Below, one piece after another: positions 44,264-54,185 of a DNA stretch of 64,000 nucleotides. Within the stretch, counting starts at the first letter, position 1. Every line of letters starts with the position of its first letter. The notes below the pieces were generated by a model that saw only the letters and a program-made list of their open reading frames with translations, was not told where the DNA came from and made no database searches. The DNA is from Yeosuana marina (lineage in GTDB: Bacteria > Bacteroidota > Bacteroidia > Flavobacteriales > Flavobacteriaceae), in assembly GCF_011762485.1 (NCBI RefSeq), contig NZ_JAAKGI010000003.1:186001-250000 (forward strand), given 5' to 3'. The translations under genes and the position numbers were made by a program.

Positions 44264-45697
44264 CTAAAATTCAGCATTTTGTGGTGTTCTAGGGAACGGA
44301 ATAACATCTCTTATATTACCCATACCTGTGGCAAACATAACGAGACGCTCAAAGCCTAGTCCGAAACCAGAATGTACTGCGGTGCCATACTTACGCAAGT
44401 CTAAGTACCACCACAATTCAGATTCGTCAATATCAAGAGCAGCCATTTTTTCTTTAAGGACGTCTAAACGCTCTTCACGTTGAGAACCACCCACTATTTC
44501 GCCAATACCTGGGAATAAAATATCCATAGCTCTAACGGTTTTGCCATCTTCATTTAATCGCATGTAAAAGGCTTTAATATTTGCAGGATAATCAAATAAT
44601 ATAACAGGACATTTAAAGTGTTTTTCTACTAAAAATCGTTCGTGTTCACTTTGTAAATCAGATCCCCATTCCTTGATTATATATTTGAATTTCTTTTTCT
44701 TGTTTGGGGTACTATTTCTTAAAATGTCAATGGCCTCAGTGTAACTTACACGTTTAAAGTTATTATCAATAACAAAGTTTAGTTTTTCAATTAAACTCAT
44801 GCCACTACGTTCAGCCTGTGGTTTTGTTTTTTCTTCATCTAACAATCTTTTTTCTAAAAATTCTAAATCTTCTCGATTGTTATCTAAAATGTATTTTAAT
44901 ATGAACTTCATAAAGTCTTCGGCCAAATCCATATTACCCGCTAAGTCCATAAAAGCAACTTCAGGTTCAATCATCCAAAACTCAGCTAAATGTCTTGAAG
45001 TGTTTGAGTTTTCAGCTCTAAATGTAGGGCCAAAGGTATAAACTTTACCAAGCGACATGGCATAGGTTTCTGCTTCTAATTGACCTGAAACCGTTAAGTT
45101 GGTTTCTTTTCCAAAGAAATCTTTTGAAAAATCAACGTTACCATCTTCTTTCAGTGGCGGATTTTTTGCATCTAAACTACTTACTCTAAACATTTCGCCC
45201 GCACCTTCTGCATCATTGCCAGTGATAACAGGAGTATGCATATAATAAAAACCATTTTCGTTAAAATATTTATGAATAGCAAAAGACAATGCAGAACGTA
45301 ACCTCATTACAGCACTAAAGGTGTTCGTTCTTGTCCGCAAATGCGCATTTTCTCTTAAAAACTCAAACGAGTGTTTTTTAGGTTGAATGGGAAAGGTTTC
45401 AGGATCAGAATCGCCTAAAATTTTAATAGAGCTAACAACTATTTCAACATTTTGACCTTTACCTTGGCTTTCAACTAATTCACCTTTAATGTGAACTGAT
45501 GCACCTGTAGTAATACGTTTTAATGTAGCTTCATCAGTATTCTCAAAATCAACAACACATTGTATGTTATTTATTGTTGAACCATCATTTAATGCAATAA
45601 ATCGATTTGCTCTAAAGGTTCTTACCCAACCTTTAATTTCTACTTCAGGAAGGATCGCGTTGTTTGATAATAATTCTGAAATGCTATGTGATATCAT
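44264..45697 (-). CDS. asnS: Asparaginyl-tRNA synthetase
   Basis: Charges tRNA-Asn directly. 477 aa. OB-fold anticodon domain (~1-110) with EIKGWVRTFRANRFIALNDG; motif 2 FRAENSNTSRHLAEFWMIEPE near 235; motif 3 GFGLGFERLVMFATGMGNIRD near the C-terminus, ending in the PFPRTP segment typical of AsnRS. The class IIb core is intact. Promoter at 45718-45750. Confidence 0.97.
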   Translation of the reverse strand: MISHSISELLSNNAILPEVEIKGWVRTFRANRFIALNDGSTINNIQCVVDFENTDEATLKRITTGASVHIKGELVESQGKGQNVEIVVSSIKILGDSDPETFPIQPKKHSFEFLRENAHLRTRTNTFSAVMRLRSALSFAIHKYFNENGFYYMHTPVITGNDAEGAGEMFRVSSLDAKNPPLKEDGNVDFSKDFFGKETNLTVSGQLEAETYAMSLGKVYTFGPTFRAENSNTSRHLAEFWMIEPEVAFMDLAGNMDLAEDFMKFILKYILDNNREDLEFLEKRLLDEEKTKPQAERSGMSLIEKLNFVIDNNFKRVSYTEAIDILRNSTPNKKKKFKYIIKEWGSDLQSEHERFLVEKHFKCPVILFDYPANIKAFYMRLNEDGKTVRAMDILFPGIGEIVGGSQREERLDVLKEKMAALDIDESELWWYLDLRKYGTAVHSGFGLGFERLVMFATGMGNIRDVIPFPRTPQNAEF

Positions 45698-45717
45698 TGA
45701 TGTTATATTTTAAAGTG

Positions 45718-45750
45718 CAAATATAAAGTTTTCAGTTAGCAAATATCAAA
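45718..45750 (-). promoter_or_regulatory. Putative asnS promoter
   Basis: Minus-strand TATATTTG (45725-45718) matches TAnnTTTG, with TTTG (45750-45747) 21 bases upstream; ~15-base leader. Confidence 0.5.
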
Positions 45751-45778
45751 TTCCAAATTCCAAAATCATTTTTAAAAA

Positions 45779-48175
45779 TTAAAAATCTTCATCCTCTGTG
45801 TCTTCATCAGGAATAATATTGATGGAAGGTTCTCTTAAAACTTTTTTATTAGCAATACTGCGCTCTAAAGAGAGTAATAATGACGGCAGTAAAATTAAGT
45901 TTGAAAGCATTGCAAATAGCAAGGTTATAGACACCAAAGCGCCTAACGCTACCGTGCCTCCAAAGCTTGATATGGTGAATACTGAAAACCCGAAAAACAG
46001 AACAATGGAGGTGTAAAACATACTAACCCCAGTTTCGCGTAATGCGGCATATACAGATTTTTTAATTCTCCAGTGATTGGCTTGTAACTCTTGCCTGTAT
46101 TTAGCTAAAAAGTGAATGGTGTCATCCACCGAAATTCCAAATGCAATACTAAATACTAAAATGGTTGATGGTTTTATAGGAACTCCAAAATACCCCATTA
46201 ATCCAGCTGTAATTAAAAGAGGCAGTAAGTTTGGAATAAGAGATACAACAATCATTTTAAAGGATCTAAACATATAGGCCATAAATAGCGATATTAAAAA
46301 TATGGCTAGTGTTAAGGATATGGCTAAGTTTTTTACTAAATATGTTGTTCCTTTTTGAAATACTAATGCTTTTCCTGTTATAGTGACATTATATTGATCT
46401 TTAGGAAACACATTTTTTATTTTATTCTCTAAATTATCTTCAATATGTTCCATTTTATCAGTACCAATATCTTTCATAAAAGTCGTGATACGGGCATATT
46501 GTCCGGTACTGTCAACAAAGTTTTTAAACAAATCAACATTAGAGGTGGAATTTTTAGCGTAGGATAAAATAAAACTATTTTCTTGAGACGTTGGTAATTG
46601 ATAATGCTTAGGATTTCCGTTATAGTAAGCTTGTTTGGAATACTTCACTAAACTAACAATAGAAATAGGTCTGGATAATTCAGGTGTTTCTTCAATTACT
46701 TTCTCAAGTTCATCCATCCGCTTTAAGGTAGATAGTTTCATCACACCTTTTTTACGCTTGGTATCTACCATAATTTCTAACGGCATGATACCATTAAACT
46801 CTTTTTCAAAAAACTTGATATCTTTATAAAAATCAGTATTCTTGGGCATGTCTTCAATGAGGCTACCAGAAATTTTAATTTGATAAATTCCAATAAAACT
46901 TATGATAAGTAAACCTACTGCTGTTGCATAAATAGTAATACGCTTTTGTTTTACCATACGTTCTATCCAACTAACAAAATAGGTAACCCAACGTCTGTTT
47001 AAGTGTTCTAAGTGACGTTCTTTAGGGTAGGGTAGAAACGAATATAAAATAGGAATTATAAGGATGCACAGAATAAAAATGGACAAAATACTTAATGAAG
47101 CAACTATACCAAACTGCCTTAAAAGTTGACTTTGAGTAAAAATAAATGTTGCAAAACCAGAAGCCGTTGTAACATTGGTCATTAATGTGGCATTTCCAAT
47201 TTTTGTAATAACGCGCTGTAACGATTTTACTTTATTACCATGAAGTTTAACTTCGTTTTGATACTTGTTAATTAAAAAGATGCAGTTTGGAATTCCTATA
47301 ACAATAATTAGTGGAGGAATAAGAGCTGTTAAAACGGTAATTTCATAATTTAATAAGCCTAGTATTCCAAAGGTCCACATAACCCCAGTACACACAACGA
47401 TAAGCGAAATTATGGTAGCTCTAAACGATCTAAAAAAGAAAAAGAAAATAAGCGACGTAACAAGCAAAGCGGCTCCAATAAACAAACCTATTTCATCAAC
47501 AATATTTTGAGCATTTAACGTACGTATATAGGGCATGCCAGAAACCCTGACATTTAAATTGGTTGCTTTTTCAAAGGCATCAATTTTTGGTTGTAACACA
47601 TCAAGAACAAAATCCTTTCTCGCCGCTGTGTTAACAATATCTTTTTTAAGATAAATAGCAGTACGAATTGTTTTAGTATTCTTATTAAATAAAAAATTAT
47701 CATAAAACGGATACTTATGAAAAAGGTCAACTTCAAGCTTATCAATTTGTTTTAATGAAGTAACAGAATCTTTTATAAAAGGCTCTAAATCGAACTTTTG
47801 AAGAGTCGTATTTTTTACAAGCTTTTGAAGATCTTTAATAGATAAAACCGTTTCTACTTCTTTATATTTTTTAAAACTATCTGATAAGTCATTCCAAGCA
47901 TTTAACTTATCAACAGTAAAAAGTGTAGAATCTTTTACCCCAAGCACAATCAAATTGCCCTCTTCTCCAAACTTGTCTAAAAAGTTATTATAAACAATAT
48001 TAGCTTCATGATCATCAGGCAACAAGTTAGCTTCTGTATAGGTAAACCGCATGTTTTTCCACTGAAAACTTAAGATTACAGTTACACTGATAATAGCTAA
48101 AAGTATTACGATTTTATTCCGTAAAATAAGCCTCGCGATGATGTCCCAAAAATCTTTTGTAAAAAGTTTAAACAT
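45779..48175 (-). CDS. MMPL/RND-superfamily exporter (HpnN-like)
   Basis: 798 aa, two repeats each of one helix, a periplasmic loop and five or six helices. The sterol-sensing-type/MMPL core segments include FGISVDDTIHFLAKYRQEL near 700. It is shorter than AcrB-type RND pumps and has no adaptor or TolC partner beside it, as in exporters that move lipids or hydrophobic molecules within the envelope. The next gene on the same strand is a DUF5686-type barrel. Acidic C-terminus (PDEDTEDEDF). Confidence 0.88.
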   Translation of the reverse strand: MFKLFTKDFWDIIARLILRNKIVILLAIISVTVILSFQWKNMRFTYTEANLLPDDHEANIVYNNFLDKFGEEGNLIVLGVKDSTLFTVDKLNAWNDLSDSFKKYKEVETVLSIKDLQKLVKNTTLQKFDLEPFIKDSVTSLKQIDKLEVDLFHKYPFYDNFLFNKNTKTIRTAIYLKKDIVNTAARKDFVLDVLQPKIDAFEKATNLNVRVSGMPYIRTLNAQNIVDEIGLFIGAALLVTSLIFFFFFRSFRATIISLIVVCTGVMWTFGILGLLNYEITVLTALIPPLIIVIGIPNCIFLINKYQNEVKLHGNKVKSLQRVITKIGNATLMTNVTTASGFATFIFTQSQLLRQFGIVASLSILSIFILCILIIPILYSFLPYPKERHLEHLNRRWVTYFVSWIERMVKQKRITIYATAVGLLIISFIGIYQIKISGSLIEDMPKNTDFYKDIKFFEKEFNGIMPLEIMVDTKRKKGVMKLSTLKRMDELEKVIEETPELSRPISIVSLVKYSKQAYYNGNPKHYQLPTSQENSFILSYAKNSTSNVDLFKNFVDSTGQYARITTFMKDIGTDKMEHIEDNLENKIKNVFPKDQYNVTITGKALVFQKGTTYLVKNLAISLTLAIFLISLFMAYMFRSFKMIVVSLIPNLLPLLITAGLMGYFGVPIKPSTILVFSIAFGISVDDTIHFLAKYRQELQANHWRIKKSVYAALRETGVSMFYTSIVLFFGFSVFTISSFGGTVALGALVSITLLFAMLSNLILLPSLLLSLERSIANKKVLREPSINIIPDEDTEDEDF

Positions 48176-48194
48176 GTTTTTATTAAAAGTTGGG

Positions 48195-48202
48195 CAAAGG
48201 TA
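48195..48202 (-). promoter_or_regulatory. Putative -7 element of the MMPL exporter gene
   Basis: Minus-strand TACCTTTG matches TAnnTTTG, 19 bases before the ATG; no clear -33 element. Confidence 0.4.
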
Positions 48203-48234
48203 GAAAAAACAATGAATTAGATGTGTTTATAAGA

Positions 48235-49506
48235 TTATAATGTTACGTTAAATGTAAATTTAACAGCAATATTATCATCAATATTAGGAAGATGATATGC
48301 ACCATATCGGTATGTAAAACTTAATCCAAAACCAAATAACAATTTATTAATTTCAAATCCAGATTCCGTATACCCATGTTTTAAAGACTTGAAACTTACA
48401 TTTTGATGTCTTTCTATATGCGCTATGTCTCCAATGGCATATCTAGAAATTAAAACAAATTGTGGTTTAAAACGCTTTGAAATAATAAACGGTTTAAAAT
48501 AATGCTTAAATTGAAAAGTTGTAAACTTATCTGAAAAAAATTCATTAAAGTACATCGTTTCAAAGCTATTAAGACCAGCAACTGAAAACCGCTGCATAAT
48601 GGTCGCTTTATTTATGTTATTTGGATAGGCGTGGTACAGATGAGTGAGTGGGGTTTCACCATTAGTGACTCCAGAAACGACGGTGATTTCAGTTTTAGAG
48701 TCATTATGATAATCTATTTCATGAATAATTCTAAAATCAAGTTTTGAAAAGTTAAAATCACTTTTTTCAAAGTTCTTAAAACTTTTGGTGTATTGTAAGG
48801 TGAATTTTGGGTAACCGCTTTTAGTTTCTACATACTTATTATCTATTAATTGATAATGACTAAAGGGACTCCATTGTAACGATGTTTTGAACGTACTTAT
48901 ATGAAAGGTGGTATAGCTATTGCCATCTAGTAAAAAGGTGTAATCATACGTTGGAACTATATAACTCCATGCAAGTTGAGTTTCAGTTTGTAATTCCGGA
49001 CTAAGTTGATGTTCTATAGAAATTGCTCTTGTGGTATGTTTGTGGAATAAACTAATGTTTAATAAACGGGGTTCAAAAAATTGAAAAAAGCGTTTATCTG
49101 TTAAAAAGGTTGAACTACCAGATTCTTGTAAATCATCAGTATACGATGCATTTAGCCACGTATTTGTTTTTTCATTTAGTCTTAAACCAGTACCAAAACT
49201 ATATTTAAACCTATGGTCTCTAAAACCATAAACTACATACGTGTTTAATCGCAATTTTTCTGAAAAGTTATCATTGGTAATACCGCCTAGCCCCGTCCTT
49301 AGTGCTTCATACTGATTGTATTTTATAAGGTATCTTAAATCGAAATTGAAATATTTGGTAGGGAAATATCCATTACCTAATTGTTTTAAAAACGCACTTT
49401 TATTGATTGTGTCTTGCTCAGTATTATGTGTGTTTTCTGAATTAGATTGAGCCTTTAGCACACAGGTAAATAACACAATAATAAGAAAGGTGCTTAGTTT
49501 AGACAT
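48235..49506 (-). CDS. Outer-membrane barrel protein, DUF5686-like C-terminal domain only
   Basis: 423 aa from the start chosen here. Signal peptide MSKLSTFLIIVLFTCVLKAQ, then a run of amphipathic strands resembling the C-terminal barrel of DUF5686/carboxypeptidase-regulatory outer-membrane proteins (EALRTGLGGITNDNFSEKLR, FKYSFGTGLRLNEKTN, GFEINKLLFGFGLSFTYRYG, ending FTFNVTL). Full DUF5686 proteins are ~800 aa with an N-terminal regulatory domain that is missing here. A 12-codon longer frame begins at 49542, but that ATG lies in the loop of the frr terminator, so Met at 49506 is the better start. Function unknown. Confidence 0.72.
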   Translation of the reverse strand: MSKLSTFLIIVLFTCVLKAQSNSENTHNTEQDTINKSAFLKQLGNGYFPTKYFNFDLRYLIKYNQYEALRTGLGGITNDNFSEKLRLNTYVVYGFRDHRFKYSFGTGLRLNEKTNTWLNASYTDDLQESGSSTFLTDKRFFQFFEPRLLNISLFHKHTTRAISIEHQLSPELQTETQLAWSYIVPTYDYTFLLDGNSYTTFHISTFKTSLQWSPFSHYQLIDNKYVETKSGYPKFTLQYTKSFKNFEKSDFNFSKLDFRIIHEIDYHNDSKTEITVVSGVTNGETPLTHLYHAYPNNINKATIMQRFSVAGLNSFETMYFNEFFSDKFTTFQFKHYFKPFIISKRFKPQFVLISRYAIGDIAHIERHQNVSFKSLKHGYTESGFEINKLLFGFGLSFTYRYGAYHLPNIDDNIAVKFTFNVTL

Positions 49507-49527
49507 CAATACAAGAAAGTTAGTGTT

Positions 49528-49553
49528 AAAAAAAAGCGACATTTAAGTCGCTT
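49528..49553 (-). terminator. Rho-independent terminator of frr
   Basis: Minus-strand GCGAC-TTAAAT-GTCGC followed by T8, placed just after the frr stop. Confidence 0.88.
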
Positions 49554-49559
49554 CTCAAA

Positions 49560-50117
49560 TTATACGGTCATGATTTCTCTCTCCTTAACTTCAAGGAAAT
49601 CATCAATTTTTTTAACATACTTATCGGTCATATTCTGTATGTCAATTTCTGCATTTTTTTTAAGATCCTCAGAAATATCCTCAGATTTTTTAATCTCATT
49701 GTTAGCCTCCTTACGAGCACTTCTAACACCAATTTTTGCATCTTCAGCTTCTGCTTTAGCTTGTTTAGCTAAAGTTTTACGACGTTCTTCGGTTAATGGT
49801 GGCACATTAATAATAATAGTCTCACCGTTATTCATTGGGTTAAAACCAATATTTGCATAGGCAATACCTCGTTCAATTTCTTGAAGCATATTTTTTTCCC
49901 ATGGTTGTACTGTAATGGTTCTACCATCAGGAGTATTAACATTTGCTACTTGACTCAAAGGTGTTTGAGAACCATAATAGTCTACCATAACGCTACCAAG
50001 CATTGCAGGACTAGCTTTACCAGCTCTGATGTTAACAAATTGTTTTTCTAAATGCTTAAGAGCATTATCCATGGCCTCTTTGGCTGTGTCTAATATGAAT
50101 TGCACGTCTTCATTCAT
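49560..50117 (-). CDS. frr: Ribosome recycling factor
   Basis: Splits post-termination ribosomes with EF-G. 185 aa, family-standard length. Typical blocks: FVNIRAGKASPAMLGSVMVD near 30, VQPWEKNMLQEIERGI, and NVPPLTEERRKTLAKQAK near 110; the rest forms the three-helix bundle. It lies 43 bases after pyrH on the same strand, the usual pyrH-frr order, and ends at a terminator. Confidence 0.97.
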   Translation of the reverse strand: MNEDVQFILDTAKEAMDNALKHLEKQFVNIRAGKASPAMLGSVMVDYYGSQTPLSQVANVNTPDGRTITVQPWEKNMLQEIERGIAYANIGFNPMNNGETIIINVPPLTEERRKTLAKQAKAEAEDAKIGVRSARKEANNEIKKSEDISEDLKKNAEIDIQNMTDKYVKKIDDFLEVKEREIMTV

Positions 50118-50160
50118 GATTATAAAACTTTTATTTTAAATTAATTCAAAAATAAGGGTT

Positions 50161-50868
50161 TTAGAAATTCACCTCTGTACCAATATTTTCTCCTGAAACT
50201 ACTTTTAATAAATTACCTTTTTTATTCATATCAAACACAATGATTGGCAAATCATTTTCTTGACTCAAGGTAAAGGCTGTTGTATCCATAACTTTGAGCC
50301 CTTTTCTTATCACATCATCAAAAGAGATATTATCAAATTTAACGGCTTTGGAGTCTTTTTCTGGATCTACATTGTAAATACCATCTACTCGAGTTCCTTT
50401 TAAAATAACATCTGCTTCAATTTCTATAGCTCTTAAAACAGCTGCAGAATCAGTTGTAAAATAAGGATTTCCTGTTCCTCCACCAAAAATAACAACACGC
50501 CCTTTTTCTAAATGGCGCATGGCTCGTCTTCTAATAAAAGGTTCGGCAACTTCGTTAATTTTTATAGCAGATTGCAAGCGTGTTGGAATACCAGCATCTT
50601 CTAAAGCACTCTGCAGCGCTAAGCCATTTATAACTGTTGCAAGCATTCCCATATGATCGCCTTGTACTCGATCCATGCCATTAGTTGCACCTGCTACGCC
50701 TCTAAAAATATTTCCACCACCTATTACGATAGCAACTTGAACACCTTTGTCTGTTATTGTTTTAATGTCGTGCGCGTATTCGGCTAAACGCTCTGGATCT
50801 ATACCATATTGGCGATTTCCCATTAGGGCCTCACCTGATAATTTAAGTAGGATTCTTTTGTACTTCAT
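50161..50868 (-). CDS. pyrH: UMP kinase
   Basis: Phosphorylates UMP to UDP in pyrimidine synthesis; amino-acid-kinase fold. 235 aa from [17 protein letters not shown]. Visible: [66 protein letters not shown] longer frame with seven extra residues would begin at 50889, but a TAnnTTTG element covers that point (50894-50887), so the shorter start is preferred. First gene of pyrH-frr. Confidence 0.96.
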   Translation of the reverse strand: MKYKRILLKLSGEALMGNRQYGIDPERLAEYAHDIKTITDKGVQVAIVIGGGNIFRGVAGATNGMDRVQGDHMGMLATVINGLALQSALEDAGIPTRLQSAIKINEVAEPFIRRRAMRHLEKGRVVIFGGGTGNPYFTTDSAAVLRAIEIEADVILKGTRVDGIYNVDPEKDSKAVKFDNISFDDVIRKGLKVMDTTAFTLSQENDLPIIVFDMNKKGNLLKVVSGENIGTEVNF

Positions 50869-50886
50869 AATATGCTTAAAGTTTAA

Positions 50887-50894
50887 CAAAACTA
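50887..50894 (-). promoter_or_regulatory. Putative -7 element of pyrH-frr
   Basis: Minus-strand TAGTTTTG matches TAnnTTTG, 18 bases before the chosen pyrH ATG. The 210 bases between here and the tsf terminator are very AT-rich and show no gene. Confidence 0.42.
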
Positions 50895-51105
50895 CATTTT
50901 TTTTTGGTTTTTTGAGTGTATATAAAAGACCTAATTTTGATCGAATTCATTTTTTGGATTTTTTAATAACTAATTTATTTTTTTAGTATTTATAAAAAAT
51001 GAATCTTCTTTTTTTTGGTGTTTAATTCTTGGACTTAAATTTGATATCGAATTAATGACTTTCAAATAGTACAAATATTAATCAAGTTCTGGAGAAAATA
51101 AAACT

Positions 51106-51145
51106 AAAAAAGCCATTATATTTTTAAAAATATAATGGCTTTTTT
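51106..51145 (-). terminator. Rho-independent terminator after tsf
   Basis: Long stem AAAAAAGCCATTATA... / ...TATAATGGCTTTTTT, ending the ribosomal-protein/EF-Ts operon. Confidence 0.92.
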
Positions 51146-51167
51146 ATGGTGTAAGTTAAAAATAAGT

Positions 51168-52142
51168 TTATCCTACAGTAGCTCTTTTAAAGCCTATAAC
51201 TTCAACGTCTCCGTATGATGCTACGTATTTAGCAACGCTTATTTTCTCATCTTTAATAAAGTTTTGATCTAATAAACATTGTTCTTGGTCTAGCGTTGTA
51301 TTATCAGAAATAAAACGTTCCATTTTTCCTGGTAAAATTCTATCCCAAATTTGTTCTGGTTTTCCTTCAGCTTTTAATTCAGCTTTAGCATCTTCTTCAG
51401 CTTGAGCCAAAACTTCTGGAGTTATTTGTGCCATAGAAATATATTTAGGCACATTTTTAAGTGTTTTGCCTAAACGTCCTAGTTCAATATTGTCTTTTTC
51501 AATCACCGCAATTCTAGCTTCAGTTTCTGAAGCAACAAATGCGGGGTCAAAATCTTTATAAGATAATGTGGTAGCCCCCATAGAAGCTACTTGCATTGCA
51601 ACATCTTTAACTAAGATTTCTGCCTTATCTACTTTAGCAGATAAACCAACTAATGCAGCAATTTTGTTAATATGAACATATTGTCCAACGTAAGGAGCTT
51701 CTAACTTCTCAAATGCTGTAATGTCTAATTTTTCACCGATAACACCAGTTTGTTCAGTTAATTTTTCGGCAACTGTCATGCCACCAAAATCTGCTGCTAA
51801 AAATTCTTCTTTAGTAGCACAGTTTAAAGCAACTTCACCTAGTTGGTTAGCTAAGGTAACAAAGTTTTCATTTTTACCAACAAAATCAGTTTCGCAACCT
51901 AAAACTATAGCAACACCTGCTGTTTCGTCTGCATTGATTTTAGCAATAGCAGCTCCTTCAGAAGAATCTCTGTCGGCTCTTTTTTCAGCTACTTTTTGTC
52001 CTTTTTTACGTAAAACCGCAATAGCTTTATCAAAATCTCCACCAGCTTCAACTAAAGCTTTTTTACAATCCATCATTCCTGCACCAGTTGCTTGTCTTAG
52101 TTTATTTACTTCTGCTGCTGTAACTTTTACTGTAGATTCCAT
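51168..52142 (-). CDS. tsf: Elongation factor Ts
   Basis: Nucleotide-exchange factor for EF-Tu. 324 aa from METVKV-type start (MESTVKVTAAEVNKLRQATG). The UBA-like N-terminal domain holds RQATGAGMMDCKKALVEAGG and the EF-Tu contact region GCETDFVGKNE follows; the C-terminal part ends with KFISD-like and VASYGDVEVIGFKR. A nine-residue longer frame from 52169 is possible but not family-like. Downstream of rpsB, the standard order. Confidence 0.96.
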   Translation of the reverse strand: MESTVKVTAAEVNKLRQATGAGMMDCKKALVEAGGDFDKAIAVLRKKGQKVAEKRADRDSSEGAAIAKINADETAGVAIVLGCETDFVGKNENFVTLANQLGEVALNCATKEEFLAADFGGMTVAEKLTEQTGVIGEKLDITAFEKLEAPYVGQYVHINKIAALVGLSAKVDKAEILVKDVAMQVASMGATTLSYKDFDPAFVASETEARIAVIEKDNIELGRLGKTLKNVPKYISMAQITPEVLAQAEEDAKAELKAEGKPEQIWDRILPGKMERFISDNTTLDQEQCLLDQNFIKDEKISVAKYVASYGDVEVIGFKRATVG

Positions 52143-52225
52143 ATATTTTAAATTTAAAAAGTCGCTCAATTGATTTCTGTTAAGAAAATAATTAAACGAC
52201 TTATGTATGCTTTATTAGTTTTTAA

Positions 52226-53071
52226 TTATTCTTCTTCGTCAGCTACAACTTTTTTAGCTTTAGCTTTTGGAGTTGCTTTTTCAACTGTTTCATCGGCTAC
52301 TTTTTCAGTAGTTTCTTTTTTAGCAGTTTTTTTAGTTGCAACTTCTTCGTTTTCATCTGAACCTTCGGCAGAAGCATCTTTTTCTGCTTTACGCTCTAAC
52401 AAGCCTTCACTAATAGATGTTGTAACGTAAGTTAAAATTTTATCGATAGATTTAGAAGCGTCATCATTTGCAGGGATTACATAATCAACTTGACGTGGAT
52501 CTGAGTTGGTATCTACCATTGCAAAAATTGGAATGTTTAATTTTTGAGCTTCTTTAATCGCGATGTGCTCACGTTTAATATCAACAACAAACAAAGCACC
52601 TGGTAAACGAGTCATGTCACTAATAGATCCTAAGTTTTTCTCTAACTTAGCTCTTAAACGGTCAACTTGTAAACGTTCTTTTTTAGAAAGCGTCATAAAC
52701 GTTCCGTCTTTCTTCATTCTATCAATAGAAGCCATTTTTTTAACGGCTTTTCTAATAGTTACAAAGTTAGTTAACATACCACCTGGCCATCTTTCTGTGA
52801 TGTAAGGCATGTTGATAGCTCCCGCTTTTTCAGCAACAATATCTTTTGCTTGTTTTTTTGTAGCAACAAATAAGATTTTACGACCAGAGTTAGCAATTTT
52901 GCTAAGTGCTGCTCCTGCTTCTTCTATTTTAGCTGCTGTTTTGTAAAGGTTAATAATATGGATACCGTTGCGCTCCATATATACGTAAGGAGCCATGTTT
53001 GGATCCCACTTACGTGTTAGGTGACCGAAGTGTACACCTGCTTCAAGTAATTCTTTTACTTCTACTGCCAT
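52226..53071 (-). CDS. rpsB: 30S ribosomal protein S2
   Basis: Structural protein of the small subunit. 281 aa from MAVEVKELLEAGVHFGHLTR; an 11-residue longer frame from 53104 is not supported by the family. Blocks: WDPNMAPYVYMERNGIHIIN, YITERWPGGMLTNF, PGALFVVDIKREHIAIKEA, VDTNSDPRQVDYVIPANDDA. It has an acidic/Lys-Ala-rich C-terminal extension of ~50 residues (EKATPKAKAKKVVADEEE), common in this phylum. It lies 225 bases downstream of rpsI, with a hairpin in the gap. Confidence 0.96.
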   Translation of the reverse strand: MAVEVKELLEAGVHFGHLTRKWDPNMAPYVYMERNGIHIINLYKTAAKIEEAGAALSKIANSGRKILFVATKKQAKDIVAEKAGAINMPYITERWPGGMLTNFVTIRKAVKKMASIDRMKKDGTFMTLSKKERLQVDRLRAKLEKNLGSISDMTRLPGALFVVDIKREHIAIKEAQKLNIPIFAMVDTNSDPRQVDYVIPANDDASKSIDKILTYVTTSISEGLLERKAEKDASAEGSDENEEVATKKTAKKETTEKVADETVEKATPKAKAKKVVADEEE

Positions 53072-53209
53072 TTTGTAATAGTTTACGTTCTGTTGAATTA
53101 GCAATGTTCCATTGGGCTTTTAGCGTTGTGCTTTGGCTGTTGGCTTCATTTAGATGCTAAACTAAATCCTGTTTTTACACTAGGACAACAATAACTTGTT
53201 TATAATTTT

Positions 53210-53230
53210 AAGCTGAAATTTTTTCAGCTT
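53210..53230 (-). other. Stem-loop in the rpsI-rpsB intergenic region
   Basis: Nine-base perfect stem AAGCTGAAA / TTTCAGCTT with a three-base loop, ~65 bases after rpsI and ~140 bases before the rpsB ATG. No long U-run follows on the minus strand, so it is more likely a processing or regulatory hairpin than a full terminator. Confidence 0.4.
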
Positions 53231-53295
53231 CTTTTGATTTTATGATTGAATATGTTTGAGGTAACTGATAAACAGATACTGAAACAAGTTCAGCA

Positions 53296-53682
53296 TTAAC
53301 GTTTAGAGAATTGGAATTTCTTACGCGCTTTTTTCTGTCCGAATTTTTTACGCTCAACCATTCTTGGATCTCTTGTTAATAAACCTTCTGGTTTAAGTGT
53401 TAATCTGTTTTCAGCATCAACCTCACACATTGCGCGAGAAAGGGCTAAACGAACAGCTTCTGCTTGTCCAGTAATACCACCTCCATATACATTTACTGTA
53501 ATATCAAAGTTGTCGTCATTGTTAGTCAAAACTAAAGGTTGCTTTACTTTGTACTGTAAGGTAGCTGTAGTAAAGTAATTAGCTAAGTCTTTTTTATTAA
53601 TTGTAATGTTGCCTTTTCCTGGAGCAACATAAGCACGAGCAACAGCCGTCTTTCTACGGCCAATTTTGTGAATTACATCCAT
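53296..53682 (-). CDS. rpsI: 30S ribosomal protein S9
   Basis: 128 aa; blocks IGRRKTAVARAYVAPGKGNI and the C-terminal basic tail VERKKFGQKKARKKFQFSKR, whose final Lys-Arg reaches the P-site tRNA. Starts directly after rplM with no gap; the two form the universal rplM-rpsI pair. Confidence 0.98.
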   Translation of the reverse strand: MDVIHKIGRRKTAVARAYVAPGKGNITINKKDLANYFTTATLQYKVKQPLVLTNNDDNFDITVNVYGGGITGQAEAVRLALSRAMCEVDAENRLTLKPEGLLTRDPRMVERKKFGQKKARKKFQFSKR

Positions 53683-54138
53683 TTATTTGAATTCGTTTAA
53701 GTTAATTGTTTCTGGTTTTTGCGCCGCATGAGCATGCTCTGAACCAACAACAACTGTTAGGTTACGGAATAAATCTGCACCTAATTTGTTTTTAGGTAAC
53801 ATTCCTTTAACTGATTTTTCCACTACTCTTGCAGGATCTTTTCCAAACAATTCTGTAGCAGTTAAACTTCTCTGACCTCCAGGATAACCTGTGTGACGAA
53901 TGTACGTTTTGTCGTTCCATTTGTTACCAGATAAACTGATTTTTTCTGAGTTGATAACAATAACGTTATCACCACAATCAACATGAGGTGTGAAGTTTGG
54001 CTTGTGTTTACCTCTTAATAGTTTTGCAACTTTAGAAGCTAAACGACCAAGCGCTTGACCTTCAGCATCAACTAAAACCCACTGTTTATTTACAGTAGCT
54101 TTATTTGCTGAAATCGTTTTGTAGCTTAATGTGTCCAC
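53683..54138 (-). CDS. rplM: 50S ribosomal protein L13
   Basis: 151 aa, early-assembly large-subunit protein. Blocks: [71 protein letters not shown]. First gene of the rplM-rpsI-(rpsB-tsf) cluster, behind a perfect consensus promoter. Confidence 0.98.
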   Translation of the reverse strand: MDTLSYKTISANKATVNKQWVLVDAEGQALGRLASKVAKLLRGKHKPNFTPHVDCGDNVIVINSEKISLSGNKWNDKTYIRHTGYPGGQRSLTATELFGKDPARVVEKSVKGMLPKNKLGADLFRNLTVVVGSEHAHAAQKPETINLNEFK

Positions 54139-54185
54139 ACTTATTATTTTTTCTAATTAAACATTCCTCTCTCAAAAAGAGTTTG

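Noticed and set aside
51721..52173. 150-codon + strand frame opposite tsf
   Set aside because: Antisense to EF-Ts, whose protein is fully family-like; low-complexity Ser/Ala/Thr translation typical of a shadow frame.
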